The notes under the pieces are model-generated. The model searched no databases and was not told where the DNA came from. It saw only the letters and a list, made by a program, of their open reading frames with translations. 64,000 nt of DNA. It comes from Annona cherimola. Taxonomy: Eukaryota; Streptophyta; Magnoliopsida; Magnoliales; Annonaceae. Both the position numbers and the translations under genes were made by a program. The stretch is taken from positions 128,000,564 through 128,064,563 of the forward strand of contig CM059971.1 in assembly GCA_030490835.1 (NCBI GenBank). The letters run 5' to 3'. This document shows, piece after piece, positions 46,201 to 58,858 of the stretch. The stretch's first letter is position 1, and the number at the start of each line of letters is the position of its first letter.

Positions 46201-49200
46201 TCTTTGTGCTTGGAAAGCATGTTGACTTGTCAAATTCTGTCTTCTTTTTGTCAGCTGTTGTGTTCTTTTGAATCGTGGGAATTACATGCTGCAGCAATGT
46301 CAGATCTAAGGCATCGAATTCTCCCTCCAAATTTTTTATCAAGAAACCCAAATGAGGCTGGTTTCTGCCTTTGGTTGCTTCATCCAGAGTCTTCTTCAAG
46401 ACCAAAAGCAAGGTAGTGGATACTTCATCTTTATCAAAAATTCCTATGTTTATCTGTTTGATGGGTAGTATTGCATACGAATCATAGAGTCAAATACTAG
46501 TCTTTGCAATTAATCATCTCGGATTTCAGTATAAATCAATGTGCTGAATGTCACATTGATTCATCCTTCATGAAGGCTACAACCAATTTGAGAATTGGGT
46601 AAAGAGGTGGACCTATCCTTGTGACTCGATAGTTTAATTTCCTATCAACCTGTTCCTTTATTACTTGGGGTCATTTTCAAATGTGATCGTGTAGTTTACC
46701 CATATTTCAGTCTCTAAACTGATTTTGAAACCTGGTAATTGTCACTGCCAATATTTCATGGAATCTGATCCTATGCACCTGGTGCACTTAGGCTCTATGC
46801 GCTTGGTTGCATTTAACTTATTTTTTACACAACTATTAATCTAAGCGTATTTAATAGGTGTACCAATTTTTACCATTTTTGGAGATTTTTAGATTTTTTT
46901 TGGATTTTTTAAAAACAGTGACATTTTCAGTACTTTGAAATTACGAAAATTCCACTGATTTTAAAAAAAATTTAAAAATCTCCAAAAATAGTAAAATTGA
47001 TACACGTTAAATACATTTAGATTAACAGTTGTGTAAAAAAGAATTCAAAGAAAAATTAAAAAATGGGTATTTGCACCCGGGTGCATGAAATTGGGCTCTA
47101 TATTTCATATTCTCTATATATTTTATCTTTAAATTTATTTTTAATTATTATTCCCTATGATGTTATGTTGTTTTTTTCCCTTCACTTTCTTCTTGCTGCT
47201 TTCATTTTCCTTTCTCAAATTCCAAACAGGCCATATTTATCTAGGCACTTATTTTTAGCTTCGCTATGTTATGATGCTTGGGTAGTATTCTACATCACTA
47301 GCAAGATGGGAAATGTAGAACTGTGGTATTCCATAACATTGTTCTATCAGACCAAGGAGGCATCTTTAAGCTGTTATCTGTGGGGTGCTACCTGATCTTT
47401 CTGTTGATCGGAAAATATTTTTTCTTCTGGATAGAGACCCAACCAACATAAATGCTTCTTCATTACCAGACTTTGTTTCTTGCTTAATTCAGTTGAGAGC
47501 TAAGAAGTCAGGGAATTTTAAACTGATTTTTCCCCTGATGATTTCTCTGTGAGTCTATCTGCTGAAGATTTATTGTATGAATGACAGGGAAATCCAGCAA
47601 TCTGATTTAATTTGTAAAGCTAAAGATTCATTGCCCGAAGGTCGATTGCCATTGTCAGTAGATGAAGAAGATGCTGAATCAGATCTGTTGTTATATTTTC
47701 TCACAACTTTGAAAGAAGAAAAACAGAAACGGGCTGCAAAATTAGTTGAAGATATTGGATGTTTGGAAGCAGATATTGAAGAGGTCGGAAAAAGGCACTT
47801 ACTGCTAACTGAAGGTTCCAGTGCAGCAACCGAAGGCTACAGTGGAAAAGACACATCGACAAGCTTAGATGGTGTCTCAGATGACCGACCTCTGGATACA
47901 AAAGCTGTTTGTAGATCATCTTTCTCAGAGATGAATGAGGCTAGGTTGTCTAAGAGTATCAATCAACTCGAACATGCTTACTTCTCCATGAGGTCTAAAA
48001 TTGAGCTCTCTGAGACTGATGTAGCACAACGTTCAGATATAGATGTTCTAAAGAACCAAGATAGGTGGTCTTCAATACAAACTGCCAATGAGGAGTGCGG
48101 TATGAGTGAGAACCCTACTGATCGTCTTGGAGCATTTTTTGATGGCTTAAGCAAGTATGCTCGCTATAGCAGATTTGAAGTACGGGGTATTCTGAGGAAT
48201 GGAGATCTTCTCAATTCTGCAAATGTCATCTGTTCTCTTGGTTTTGACCGGGATGAGGAGTATTTTGCTGCTGCTGGGGTATCAAAGAAAATTAAGATAT
48301 TTGAATTTGGTTCACTCTTGAACAACACAGTCGACATTCATTACCCAGTAATTGAGATGTCAAGTAAATCGAGGCTCAGCTGTGTTTGCTGGAATAGCTA
48401 CATCAAGAACTATTTAGCTTCAACTGATTACGATGGTGTAGTTCAGGTTTGCTCCCCTTGGACTTAGAAGGATTTACTACATATGTTTTATATTACTGCT
48501 TGTACTTTTCCATCCTCATGCTAATAATCACAATGAAGGGATACAAACTGAATACGCATTGGTTCATTTGTAAAGAAAAGAATACACTAAATCTCTTGGC
48601 AATGGTTTCACTTACTCTATTTGAAGTTCTGAAAGTATGATGGAAGGCAAATCAATTTTCAATCCCATCTCTCAATCTTATCTGCAAAGTGAAAACTTAT
48701 GCCTGTCGGTCATTACGTAACCATGATGCTTGGGCCCATAGCTTCATGAGCTTTGGATTTGTTCAATTATAATCCACCTTTGCTCCCTTTCTTTTTTCGG
48801 TATTTTCTGTTATTCTCTCCTGATGGCATATTTGTAATAGATATGGAACTTTTGCTCCAATCAATACTGATCCTTTCACACTAAAATTTGTAAATTTGTG
48901 GTCATAAGTCCAAAAAAAGGTCTAGCATATCAACATATGAAGGTTATGGATGATTCTTGTTTCTTTCCTCTTTTTCCACTTTCCCTATTTTTTAATGTAT
49001 TTTTCTCAAAGAAGAATGTTCTAATGTGATTCAGTATGCACCTCTTATCATCTTGTACATGCATGGTGTTTTCTGAAAATGGAATTTTCTGAAGCTATAT
49101 TATATTAATCTCTTTCTTATGGTAGAACAAAATTTTCTTTCTTTTGACTCGCAACCTTGTGGTACCATGAGCATCTGGGATAATTTTTTTCAAGTAGTAA

Positions 49201-52200
49201 GTTTTAACATTTTTGTTCATAAATTTGTTAGAGAAGTTTCAACAGTATCGTTATCCTACTTCTTCATATCACATAAAAAGATGCTGTTCTGCTTGCTTTA
49301 GTTTAGCTTAAAAACTCTTCATGATTAATCTAATTGTATTTGTATTTAGTATGCTTCTCATTCTTGGAGATGCAGCTATAGTTTAAGATTTATTTCTTGA
49401 ATAAATAATTTTGGTGCAGTATTGTTCTATTTGGTTGCATTATTCCTTTTCATCTGGTTTGCCTCTCCTTTAAGGGGATAAATAGCATCAGCTTTCAGTA
49501 TGCATACTGAATATCAAATGGCTTGGATCGCATGCAGTTATGGGATGCTGGCACTGGTCAAGGGTTTTCACGGTATACAGAGCATCAAAAGAGAGCTTGG
49601 TCTGTTGACTTCTCCCAAGTGGACCCAACAAAATTAGCAAGTGGTAGTGATGACTGTTCTGTAAAAATTTGGAGCATTAATGAGGTATGCTTCTCCAACT
49701 GATCATTTGGTGGGGTGGGTATAGGGAGGGACGGTGCTTCGTCAGTTGACTTCTTGCCTAACCATACGAGATAGCTGGCCTTCTATTGGCTCCCTAGGTA
49801 TAGGCTTGGATCAGTCTCCTAAGCATAAGAGATAGCTGGCCGTCTAACGGCTCGTGCTCTGGGCTGGCTTGGATCAATTACGATAAATGGCCCTATGGAG
49901 GGTTTAAAATGTTTTCAAGACAACTCTTTTCTTCTTTGTTGAGAGTAAAAGGAGCATAGAAAAATTGACAAATACAAAAATTTGCAAACTTCAATCTCCT
50001 AGTTGAAAATACCGGTTCCTTTTGCATTCGAGGCAATTTAGTCCCACAAAATCATATTTGATGTCAAATAACGTTCTTCTGTATCTTTGTGTATAGCTAC
50101 CTTCCAAACTTTTTTTGATCTGTTGAGAAACTGCCGGGCATCATTTGTTTCAGAAAAATTATGTACCTGAGTAAAACTTTTTTATGCCTGCAATTGTTGA
50201 TTGGCTATTCATGTGAAGGGGACTGATCGGTGTGTTGTTTTTTATTTTTTTAGGGGGGGGGGGGGGTTCGGGTTCGGGGCGGGGCGAGTACGCACTTTTT
50301 TTTCCGACAAATTCTTATTCATTTGTAGGTCCAACTTGGATAGGAAGTAAAATTTTTTATATAAGCTTATCTTAGTGGGGCCCACAAATGAGTAAGTCAA
50401 TTTCAAAAAACATGTGGGCCCCCATGTAAAGATAAAGGGAAGGTAAACAAGAAGCTGCTGATTGGGGCATCATTTGTTTCAGAAAAATTATGTACCTGAG
50501 TAAAACTTTTTTATCCCCGCAATTGTTGATTGGCTATTCATGTGAAGGGGACTGATCGGTGTGTTTTTTTTTTTTTTTTTTGGGGGGGGGGGGGTCGGGG
50601 CGGGGCGGGTACGCACATTTTTTTTTGAACAATTCTTATTCATTTGTGGGTCCAACTTGGATAGGAAGTAAATTTTTTTTATATAAGCTTATCTTAGTGG
50701 GACCCACAAATGAGTAAGACAATTTCAAAAAAACATGTGGGCCCCCATGTGGTTTACCACACAGGATCAGTCCCCTCATGTAAAGATAACGCATGTAAAG
50801 ATAACGGGAAGGTAAACAAGAAGCAATGTAGATCAAACAGAGAGAAACAGTAGCGTAACCTCCTTAAAATGAGCATCTGTCCTTTCCTTTGAAACTGATA
50901 TGATACTTGTTTCCTCCTCTCTTCTGTCGTTGAGCTGCCCCCACCCTGACACCTACCCTAATGGAATAAAAAACAATGGAAAAGAAAAGAAAGGAAACGG
51001 AACAAGATACCAAAAAAAGAAGGATACAATAACAGGTTTCATGTGATTAGAACTGGCTTAGAAGGGACTGGCTCTTCACTTTTAACATCAATGTCTGCAA
51101 TTTGTAGAGATTATGCACCGTCAAGATGTTTGGTTCAACTGTTTTTTAATTTGGTACTAATTGTCTTTGGGGAAGTTAAAAGAATCATGTTGATATGGTT
51201 TTTGATGCATAGCAGGAGAGATGCATCAGCACAATCAGAAATGTTGCCAATGTCTGCTGTGTACAATTCTCCTCTTACTCAACCCACTTGTTGGCCTTTG
51301 GATCTTCTGACTACAAGATCTATTGTTATGATCTTCGGAGTACTAGACTCCCTTGGTGTACATTGGCAGGGCATGGGAAAGCCGTTAGCTATGTGAAATT
51401 TCTGGATCCTTGTACAATGGTTTCTGCATCAACTGACAGCACCCTTAAATTGTGGGATCTTAGCAAGACTACTGCTAGTGGTCTTTCTATGAATGCTTGC
51501 AACTTAACCTTGAGTGGTCACGCAAATGAAAAGGTTTGTAGTCTTATGGTTTCTTTAATATAAGCCTTCCCTCATGGTTCATCTTATTAGAACTGCTGGG
51601 CTCCTATTAACTGTTTATCTTTTGCATACTCAAGAATTTTGTAGGTTTATCTGTATCCGATGGTTATGTTGCATGTGGTTCGGAGACAAATGAGGTATTT
51701 TGAAATTTTCATAAAGTACTGAATTCATATGTTATATTGCACTGCTATGCGATGGTGGCAAATTAGTTAAATAAGGACAGTTTCAACTGCCAGAGGAAAT
51801 GCTTCTAAACCACCTTGCCATGGAAAGGTGGGTGCATATGGTTCTTTTGATCATTATGTATCTGGTACAAAGTCTCAAACAAATGTGTTGTCCTGTGTTT
51901 CAATACAGAAAGTTGTGTTGGCAATATATGAAGTTCCTAACCGCACTGCCGTGCCTTTTCATTTTTTGGTACATGCTCCTGTAATGTATCGCGTCTTGTT
52001 CCTTCGTGCAGGTTTATGCTTATTATAGATCTCTCCCAATGCCTATAACTTCCCACAAGTTTGGCTCCGTTGATTCCATTACTGGGCAAGAGACAGGTGA
52101 TGACCACGGACAGTTTGTATCGAGTGTCTGCTGGAGAGGGAAGGAAAACATGGTGGTTGCCGCAAACTCCAATGGCAGCATAAAACTATTGCAGATGGTG

Positions 52201-52203
52201 TGA
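43251..52203 (+). CDS. SPA1: SPA1/SPA2-type suppressor of phytochrome A signalling, COP1 partner
   Basis: Seven coding exons: 43251-44726, 46255-46412, 47588-48446, 49538-49684, 51216-51533, 51635-51694 and 52012-52203. All are GT-AG with matching phases and sum to 3210 nt, giving 1069 residues. SPA proteins form the COP1-SPA ubiquitin ligase that degrades light-signalling factors in the dark. A polar N-terminus is followed by a kinase-like domain from about 295 to 545. There the catalytic loop is degraded ([12 protein letters not shown]), while RWYASPEE and [15 protein letters not shown] persist. A coiled coil (about 576-615, [20 protein letters not shown]) binds COP1 in this family. WD40 repeats run from about 745 to the end ([50 protein letters not shown]), closing [20 protein letters not shown]. 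The first in-frame ATG after the acceptor at 43212 is used; the frame is open further 5'. SPA1 and SPA2 cannot be told apart safely. Confidence 0.92.
44935..45192. mobile_element. Tourist-like MITE in SPA intron
   Basis: GGCATGTTTGGATACCAC at the left, TTTCCAAACACACCC at the right, with the family body between. It lies in the intron after the first coding exon (44727-46254). Confidence 0.72.
46773..47086. mobile_element. Foldback MITE in SPA intron
   Basis: The ends ATGCACCTGGTGCA (46773) and TTGCACCCGGGTGCAT (47071-47086) are inverted repeats and each is itself palindromic. Long arms with the shared core (GCGTATTTAATAGGTGTACC, TTTTTACCATTTTTGGAG) meet near 46925. Lies in the intron 46413-47587. 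Target duplication not identified. Confidence 0.7.
50137..50822 (+). repeat. Tandem duplication (about 329 bp) in SPA intron, with long G-tracts
   Basis: Unit 1 (50137-50465) and unit 2 (50466-50822) start with the same GGCATCATTTGTTTCAGAAA and share most of their length. Unit 2 has about 40 extra bases around GGTTTACCACACAGG. Each contains a long G-run (50253-50266 and 50582-50594) followed by CGGGGCGGGGCG-type sequence. In the intron 49685-51215. Confidence 0.85.
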
Positions 52204-54077
52204 CAAGATGAAGGAGACCATGGTGCAAGCTTAAACCTGAAATGTTTCCATTCTATGACTTATTGGAGGCGACTTCCAAGTTCTCATGGATGACTGGATT
52301 GTATCTGCATTGCCCTCGTGACTTTGAATCATAGCATCTTTATGTGAATCTTCTTGCCACATTTCTCAATGTGAGGGTCAGTTTTGGCAAGCAAGATGTT
52401 GTTAACCATGGCTTGGGCATTTTGAAGAAGAGGTCGGCTGTAAATAACAATGTATAAAATATCGCTTTTTTTTGTTTTTGTTTTTGGGGGGTTTGGGTTG
52501 GGTTTGTAATGAGGGGCCCAGTTCTGCTGCTGTTTAAGTTCCATTTTGCAATTAGGAAATCAAGGATTCCAGGCAGCGGCAGGTTATCAGAGCTTGAAAA
52601 TACCTCCTTGAAACAGCTGAAACTCATTTCAAGTAAAGGTGCTCAGGGCTGCTCGCTTAAGCTGGAGACAGTTGCAAGAAGTGCGATTCTGTTCAGCGGG
52701 TACCCGACAATAAAAAGAAAAAGCCAAAAAAAAAAAAGGGGGTGCCCCATTGGATCCCTTCTTTCTTGCCTTCAGCAAATTCAGTGATCGAAGGCAAGGG
52801 ATGTATTGCTGGTGCATTTTGGTGACATGGCTCATAATATCATTGCATTGCATGGCTTAAGGGAAGCTCCCAGTTTTGTGTATAAAGTGGGGGGAAAAAA
52901 AAAAAAAAAAGAACTAGCCCGAAAGGAATACACGTAAGATTGTCTAATTGATTGTATTATATACCTTTTTAAAAAATTGAAATTCAACGATCTTGTAATA
53001 TTGTCCATTTAAGACCTTAACATGTGCTGCGGAAGGTCATTGGTTTCTAGAGGCCCATGCGAAGTATATATTTGATAGTTACATTCTCTTTAGCAATACT
53101 TCTATTGAATGCGTGATGCCGCTGAAACTTCTAGTTTGGGCACGTTCATGTGGCACCTGTTTGGTTATTTGTCTTAATGAGATGATGGATTTGGTATTTT
53201 TCAAATGCGATGATGGATTAAGTTTCATTATGCATTGGACATTACCAAGAACTGATTCATCTGATGGGTTTGCTTAAATCAAAAGCTCTTGGCAGGGCAG
53301 CTGGTCAACAGATTTCCTGGTCTATATATCTTCAAGTCATAAGCCACTTTGCCGGAGTATACGTCTAGACTCTAGACACGTAAAGCGTGAGGTTCTTCGG
53401 CATTTAACAATTTGAAAACACGGGGTGTATGGACAAACAGCAAAAATTATAGCAATTAACCTTTCTGCAGCACTTTGCCATTCGATATTGCGATGTCTTT
53501 GTTTAACTATAACAACTCCAATAGTATCTAATCCCAAAACAGAAAAATAAAATAAAATAAAATAAAAACGCAACTGTAAGTATCGACACTGAAGGATGGG
53601 AAATCCGCGGCGCATAGCAGGCTCCGCCAGGAAGCATTGACAATAAAGCAAGGGAATCGGAGGCCGGTACCACTCAAAGCATAGCAAAAATGCCGAATAG
53701 CCAACAAAAGCATTCTTCTTCTCTGGGCATATGGGTCGAGTCCTAGTTGAATTCGTGTAGAATAGAATGTTTGGATGGGCAACTTGTCAACGTCTTTTGT
53801 AAGAAAAGTCTGCCCATTTTCAGTTGAGCAGTCTGCTGCTGCATTATGAGGCAACCATTGATTTAGCCAAATTCTTTTTATTATTATCTATATCAAAAGC
53901 TCTCTAATCACGAACTTGTAGCACTTACGAAGATACAATGTTCTGCTGTTCCCTACTTAAAACCTGAAGTCTACAGAGCATAGGTACAGAGATTAATGGA
54001 ATAGACAGAAATCACTAACGGTCCAAGAAGCACATCTTACGTGTAGATTCCGTCGAATTTTAGATTTAGATTGGCCA
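52204..54077. other. 3' UTRs and spacer between convergent SPA and kinase-like genes
   Basis: SPA 3' UTR probably covers the first several hundred bases (possible AATAAAAAG signal at about 52708). An A-run at about 52896-52909 could be a retroposed tail or a slippage tract. No gene recognised before 54078. Confidence 0.4.
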
Positions 54078-56464
54078 TCAGCAATTTGATCTTGACCTCG
54101 TCAGCTCCGAATCTGAGGCATGTCCTCCTCCACACGACTTCCGTCGGCTTGAAGTCCGCACCATAGGTTGCGAATGGATTTCTGAGTTCGTTTTAAAACT
54201 ACGTGCGGCTGCCAGTGTTTGAGGTGGTCTCTGTTGCATTCTCCCCTTGGGGCTCCGTCCTGTGACACACACACACACACACACCCATTCCAATCAATCA
54301 TGTCTGTCTGGATACAACTTTGTTCTGTATTGGATGGGATTGGGTTTCGAGCTGTTACTTAGGAGTCTACAAATGCATCCGGTTTCTCAAACACTAAGAA
54401 AGAAAAGAAACCCATGTGGAAATAAGGAAGAGAAAGAAAGAAACCCTTGTGTTTGCATGCAAGCAAGCAAGCAACGAGGCAGAAATGAGGAAGAGAGATG
54501 GAATTCTAGATTTTACCTGGAGTTCTGTTTGGCGCCCCATCCACTAGCTTCTTCACCGATAACTTCTTGCCAAAGCCCAGACCAGGCATGGATGATGATC
54601 GCGAAGGAGTTGGGGATGGCAGCAAGTCTTCTGCTGCACCAACCCCATTCTCATCGCCACAACCCGATGTCCCCTCACTGCTGCTCGACTCCGAACCCTT
54701 GTCTCTGATTCCCAGAGCAGTTTTCTCTCTCTCCATCACTCTGTACGCGAACATTTCAAATGGAATCTGGGTTACCCTCCCTGCCCCATTAGCAGACCAT
54801 GTAGGGAATTTCTTCAAAAGGTTGATTTCAAGATCGAAATAATCGGCCGGCGGCGCAGGTGCCACTGGCTGGCTGTGCTCCGGATTCAGTACCAGGAAGC
54901 GCTTGATGTAACGGAGGATCCGGCAGATGGACGAGAAGCTGGGCCGCTGGAGTGGGTCCGTTTGCCAGCACTTCTTGGTAAGGTTGGTAAGGTACTTGGG
55001 CGTTTGGAATGGAAACAGAGGCCTCTCGCCAGCCCTTATATTCCGGCTCATTTTGTCTCCCTGAAGATGACTGTCTTCGAAGGGTACTTTGCCCGCGAGG
55101 AGCTCGAAACAGATCATGGCAAAGCTGTAAACATCTGCTTTCTCTGTGTACTTTGAGGAGCTGCTGGTGGCGGCGCCTACTGCTGCTTGTTCTAGCTCGT
55201 TAAGGACTTCTGGCGCATACCATATAAGTGGGTTGTTGGTACTAGTATTCTGCTGATTGGGGGACGGCCGGGAGCTGATGAACTTCTTGACGGATGTAAG
55301 GCCGAAACCCGCGACTTTCACGTGCAAGTATCCCTCCGACTGTGAGCTCTTCGTCTTCACCAGGACATTGCAAGGATTCAAATCTCCATGAAAGATCTTT
55401 CGGGCATGCAGATACTCCATTCCTCTCGCGATTTGGAGCATGATGTCGACGGCGACCAGAAGAGAGAAGGGGATTTTCTTCCTGGGGCCGCTGATTTCTT
55501 TGCTGTAACTTGCCAGATCCTTGCTCATCAATTCCATCACAAGAAAGCATTCTTTCTTCTCGTCATCGCAGAAGCCGCATAGGAAATGCATGATGTTGGG
55601 ATGGGCGAGCGACGAGAGATAAGAGATGTCTGGAATCAAAGAACCCACATCCCCGAAGAAATGACGGACGGCGAAGACCTCGCCCATCCATTGAATCTCT
55701 TTGTATTGGCTGCCGCTCCCCAGCCTTCTCCTCACCTGGTAGTCCTTTGCGCCCACCAGAATTGAGCTTGGGAAGAGCTTGCCTTCGGAAGGCAGCTCCA
55801 TGTTCAGATTCTTGGACAGCAGATCTGCAACGCGGCTCTCCTGCTTGGTCAGGAAAACGCTACCCCCTTCCTCGCTTCTCTTCTCGGTGATGGTTAGCAT
55901 GAGGACCCATCTATCCTCCCTCCAAACGCCATCTATTCGACCTCGGATGTCCTGAAAAACCAAGTACTGGTTCCCGAATTTGCGCTGGAAGAGTTTGGGG
56001 TCCATCCATTCCTTGTCAAACTTCTTGGCGAAGTAGACCCTCTTGTTCCGAATCTCGTCGTCGTCGCGGCCGGAGATCTCCGCCACGTACTCGATGGCCT
56101 CCAGTACGACTGGGATGCACCAGAGAAGGTTGTGGAGGTGGAATTCGATGCAGTCGGTGTTCTTGGACAAGCTGATTGCTTTAGCCCACCAGTCTTTGCT
56201 CCCCATGCACTGCCGGATGTACTGCTCCCCTTCCCTAAACACCCTGTACAGTTCCTTGAGGGGCTTCTCCAGAGCCTTCCATTTGGTAGACCTCTCGTCG
56301 AAGTTCAGATTATGGTTGATCTCCTCCGCGATCCTCTCGAAGGCCCAGTTGAAGGCGTCGACCAGCAGGCAGCACTGCCGCTGGTTGATGCGGATTTCAT
56401 CTCGGAAGACGAGCAGAGCCTTGAGGCTCCCCAGAACTTCTCCAACCTGTCGGAATTGCTCCAT
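54078..56464 (-). CDS. DUF1221 kinase-like protein (predicted pseudokinase), two exons
   Basis: Exons 54517-56464 and 54078-54259 on the minus strand; 2130 nt, 709 residues. The first exon could read on to a stop two codons past the splice, but CCAG|GTAAAA is a good donor. The acceptor CACAG at 54260-54262 restores frame into RSPKGRMQQRPPQTLAAARS and a basic Ser/Arg-rich tail ending SELTRSRSNC. Residues 1-220 match the plant DUF1221 domain (helical; MEQFRQVGEVLGSLKALLVF). The kinase-like domain spans about 242-523. The HGDLNPCN loop keeps its Asp, but the beta-3 Lys is Arg (FAVRHF, 267) and DFG is GFG (AGFGLTSV, Gly386), so ATP catalysis is doubtful. YAPEVL and ADVYSFAMICFELLAGKVPF are intact. 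Relatives are often labelled MAPKKK-like; their substrates are not known to me. A low-complexity Ser-rich segment lies near 600-640. Confidence 0.88.
54265..54284. repeat. (AC)10 microsatellite at the acceptor of the kinase-like gene intron
   Basis: On the coding (minus) strand it is a (GT)n run ending directly at the CACAG splice acceptor, replacing the usual polypyrimidine tract with alternating GT. Confidence 0.85.
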
Positions 56465-57410
56465 GGAAGAGGGCTGAAGGAGAAGATGTAAAAATTATAC
56501 GAGGAGACGACGTATTTGAAAAGAGGTGGGTGAGGTGTATGATTCTGACAACGATGATGGCGGAGAAATGGTTGAGAGTACCTGGGGAAGCGACTGAGCT
56601 AGTAGGGACGACGAGTCTCCTTTGATTTTTTCGTAAAGAAGGCAGCCAGGAAGGCATAGACGTACGCCCACCCGGTTATTGGAGCGGAGGGAGAGATGTA
56701 CGAGTACAGTAGCAAGCGGCGCCCGATTCAATTCAAAGAAGACCTATGTATGTTACATGCCTAAATTGGACAAAGAAAACCCCTCAAAACGAATCCGTTC
56801 CAAGAAAGGGTATATCAATTTTTTTTTTTTTTTTTTTTTTTTATGGGATAAGAAACAACGGGGGGAATCCGCGATGCTTGTTAGGAAATTGAGAACTGGA
56901 AAAAAAAAAAAAAAAGAGAGGAAAAAGGGATGGCTGTGGAGATTACAAAACTTCTGCCAATTTCTTGAAAATTGGGTATCGAGCCAGGTAAGCTTGGGAA
57001 GAATTGTTGAGGAGAAAATCCAAGGAAATTGGTTGAAAGGTGAGAAAATGGTAGAAGACGGACCCAATCATCTTCGGTTTTGGTCCCAGTTGAACGTTGA
57101 AACCGAAGATGAAAGGGCTGGTGGGTGGTCCAAGACGAGAGATGGAAACTAAGGAGATTTTCGGGTTGGAGGAGGATGAATTGCAGGATCTGGCAAAACG
57201 GAGATCTGACCAAACACTTGTCGGGTTGCGTTTTGGGAAGGTAGTTTGGGAATTCCGTTTTCTTCGCGGCCTCACCTCTCCAGTAGAAGTCCTTATAACG
57301 ACGGAGGGAGGGATACGATGGTATTAAAAAATTAATAATTTAGATGTTAAAAATAAATTATATGTACCATACTTTTTTTTATACTTTTTTTTAAAAAAAA
57401 TGCGCTTCAC

Positions 57411-57449
<39 letters not shown>

Positions 57450-58858
57450 GTTGGCAGTCCAAGGAGGGGATCCATCCGGAGGGGCCGTTCGTTCCCTTCC
57501 CGCGAATTCCTGAGTTTTAAAATCTGGTCCCGTCGGCCTTGAGAGTTGTGGGTCCCTCCCATGTCGTGCTCTCTTCCTAGTTCCTACTCCTGCTGCAACC
57601 CATAACCGCTCCAACGGGTACCGAATATCATCCAGCCAAACACACGTAGAAAATAACCGCCTACGGACCAACGTCTGCCACGCGGCAGGACGAGACGAAA
57701 CGAGACGACTCTCTCTCACTCAACCGTTGCTCATCTACGTACGTACATTTTCTTTAATTCCTTGCTTCATCAGTAAATTGAATTATCTAATAAATAATGT
57801 ATTTACAGAAAGAAAATATTGTTCCTAGAAATGGGCCATGGCTGACAACCTCTCCACAACAGCACCTCTTTTCAGTTGCTGCCGACTATCTTATTTATTA
57901 TCTACGGCTGCCTATATATATATATTTTTAAATTGATAGTTTAGAGTCCTTTAAGAAGGATAATATATTTTTAAAATTTATTAAAAATAATCATTTACTG
58001 TGTCAGAAAAAAAAAAAAAAGAATAATCATTTACGCACTTCCATATTTTGCCGCATGGATTCGGATGCGAAGAATAAGATCTAACATGCATGTCTTAGGC
58101 TTAAAATTTTAAACTCAATTAACTAATAGTAACTATCAAGCATAGCTAGGAATCATGGACGGGAGTATATATGGAGCTCAATTGTCCTTGTCGAAATTGA
58201 AATTTATTTTTAGCCTCCTTAAAAAATTTATTTATTTATTTTTTAAAGAAAAAAAAAAACCTTCCTCACAAATAACCTTCCTATTCCTACATCCGTTTGG
58301 CAACATTAGTTTCAAAAAATATGATATCCAAGTAGAAGGAGGGGTGTATATATTCAACTAGATATTGGACAAAAACAATCAGAGTTGATATGTTGAAGAA
58401 GAGAGAAATAATTAAGAGGCGAAGGGAGGGATTCAAGTGCAGCTGTAGAGAGAAATATGTGATCTCAAGGCACAGAGTCACAGGCACGAGAAATTTGCAT
58501 CTGGTTTTTTGTAAAAACCAAATTGCAATTCATCCACGCAATGTTTGGACTGGAGTCGTTTAATTGGTACGTGTGGAAGGCGGAACATGACTTTTATCCG
58601 AAGAAATTATAGCGTCGACAATCAAAATTTTGACTTGACGTGATTGTAATTGCGTGCAGAAGATATATTAGATTACAGAGTTGTTTTCTTTTTCTTGCAA
58701 AACCCAAAATTTTGCTATTTATTTTCGTCGGGGAATTCTTTTCTCACAACTGCTGAGTTTATTGCCATACATTACTATATTGTATTAGAGCGATCATCCC
58801 GTTATCTCGGGTCAAGTGGCGGTTTATTTGGCCCCCGTCAAAAATATTTTCTAAATTT
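56465..58858. other. Promoter of the kinase-like gene and intergenic DNA
   Basis: The first 300 bases or so should be the leader and promoter of the minus-strand gene. T-run at about 56819-56842; (GA)n at about 57413-57448. Frames of 100-157 codons at 56680-57720 overlap on both strands in low-complexity sequence and match nothing. 57450-57720 is GC-richer without a recognisable gene. Confidence 0.4.

Noticed and set aside
56679..57719. Several overlapping frames of 100-157 codons
   Set aside because: Both strands, low complexity (T-run, A-run, GA repeat), no splice or domain support.
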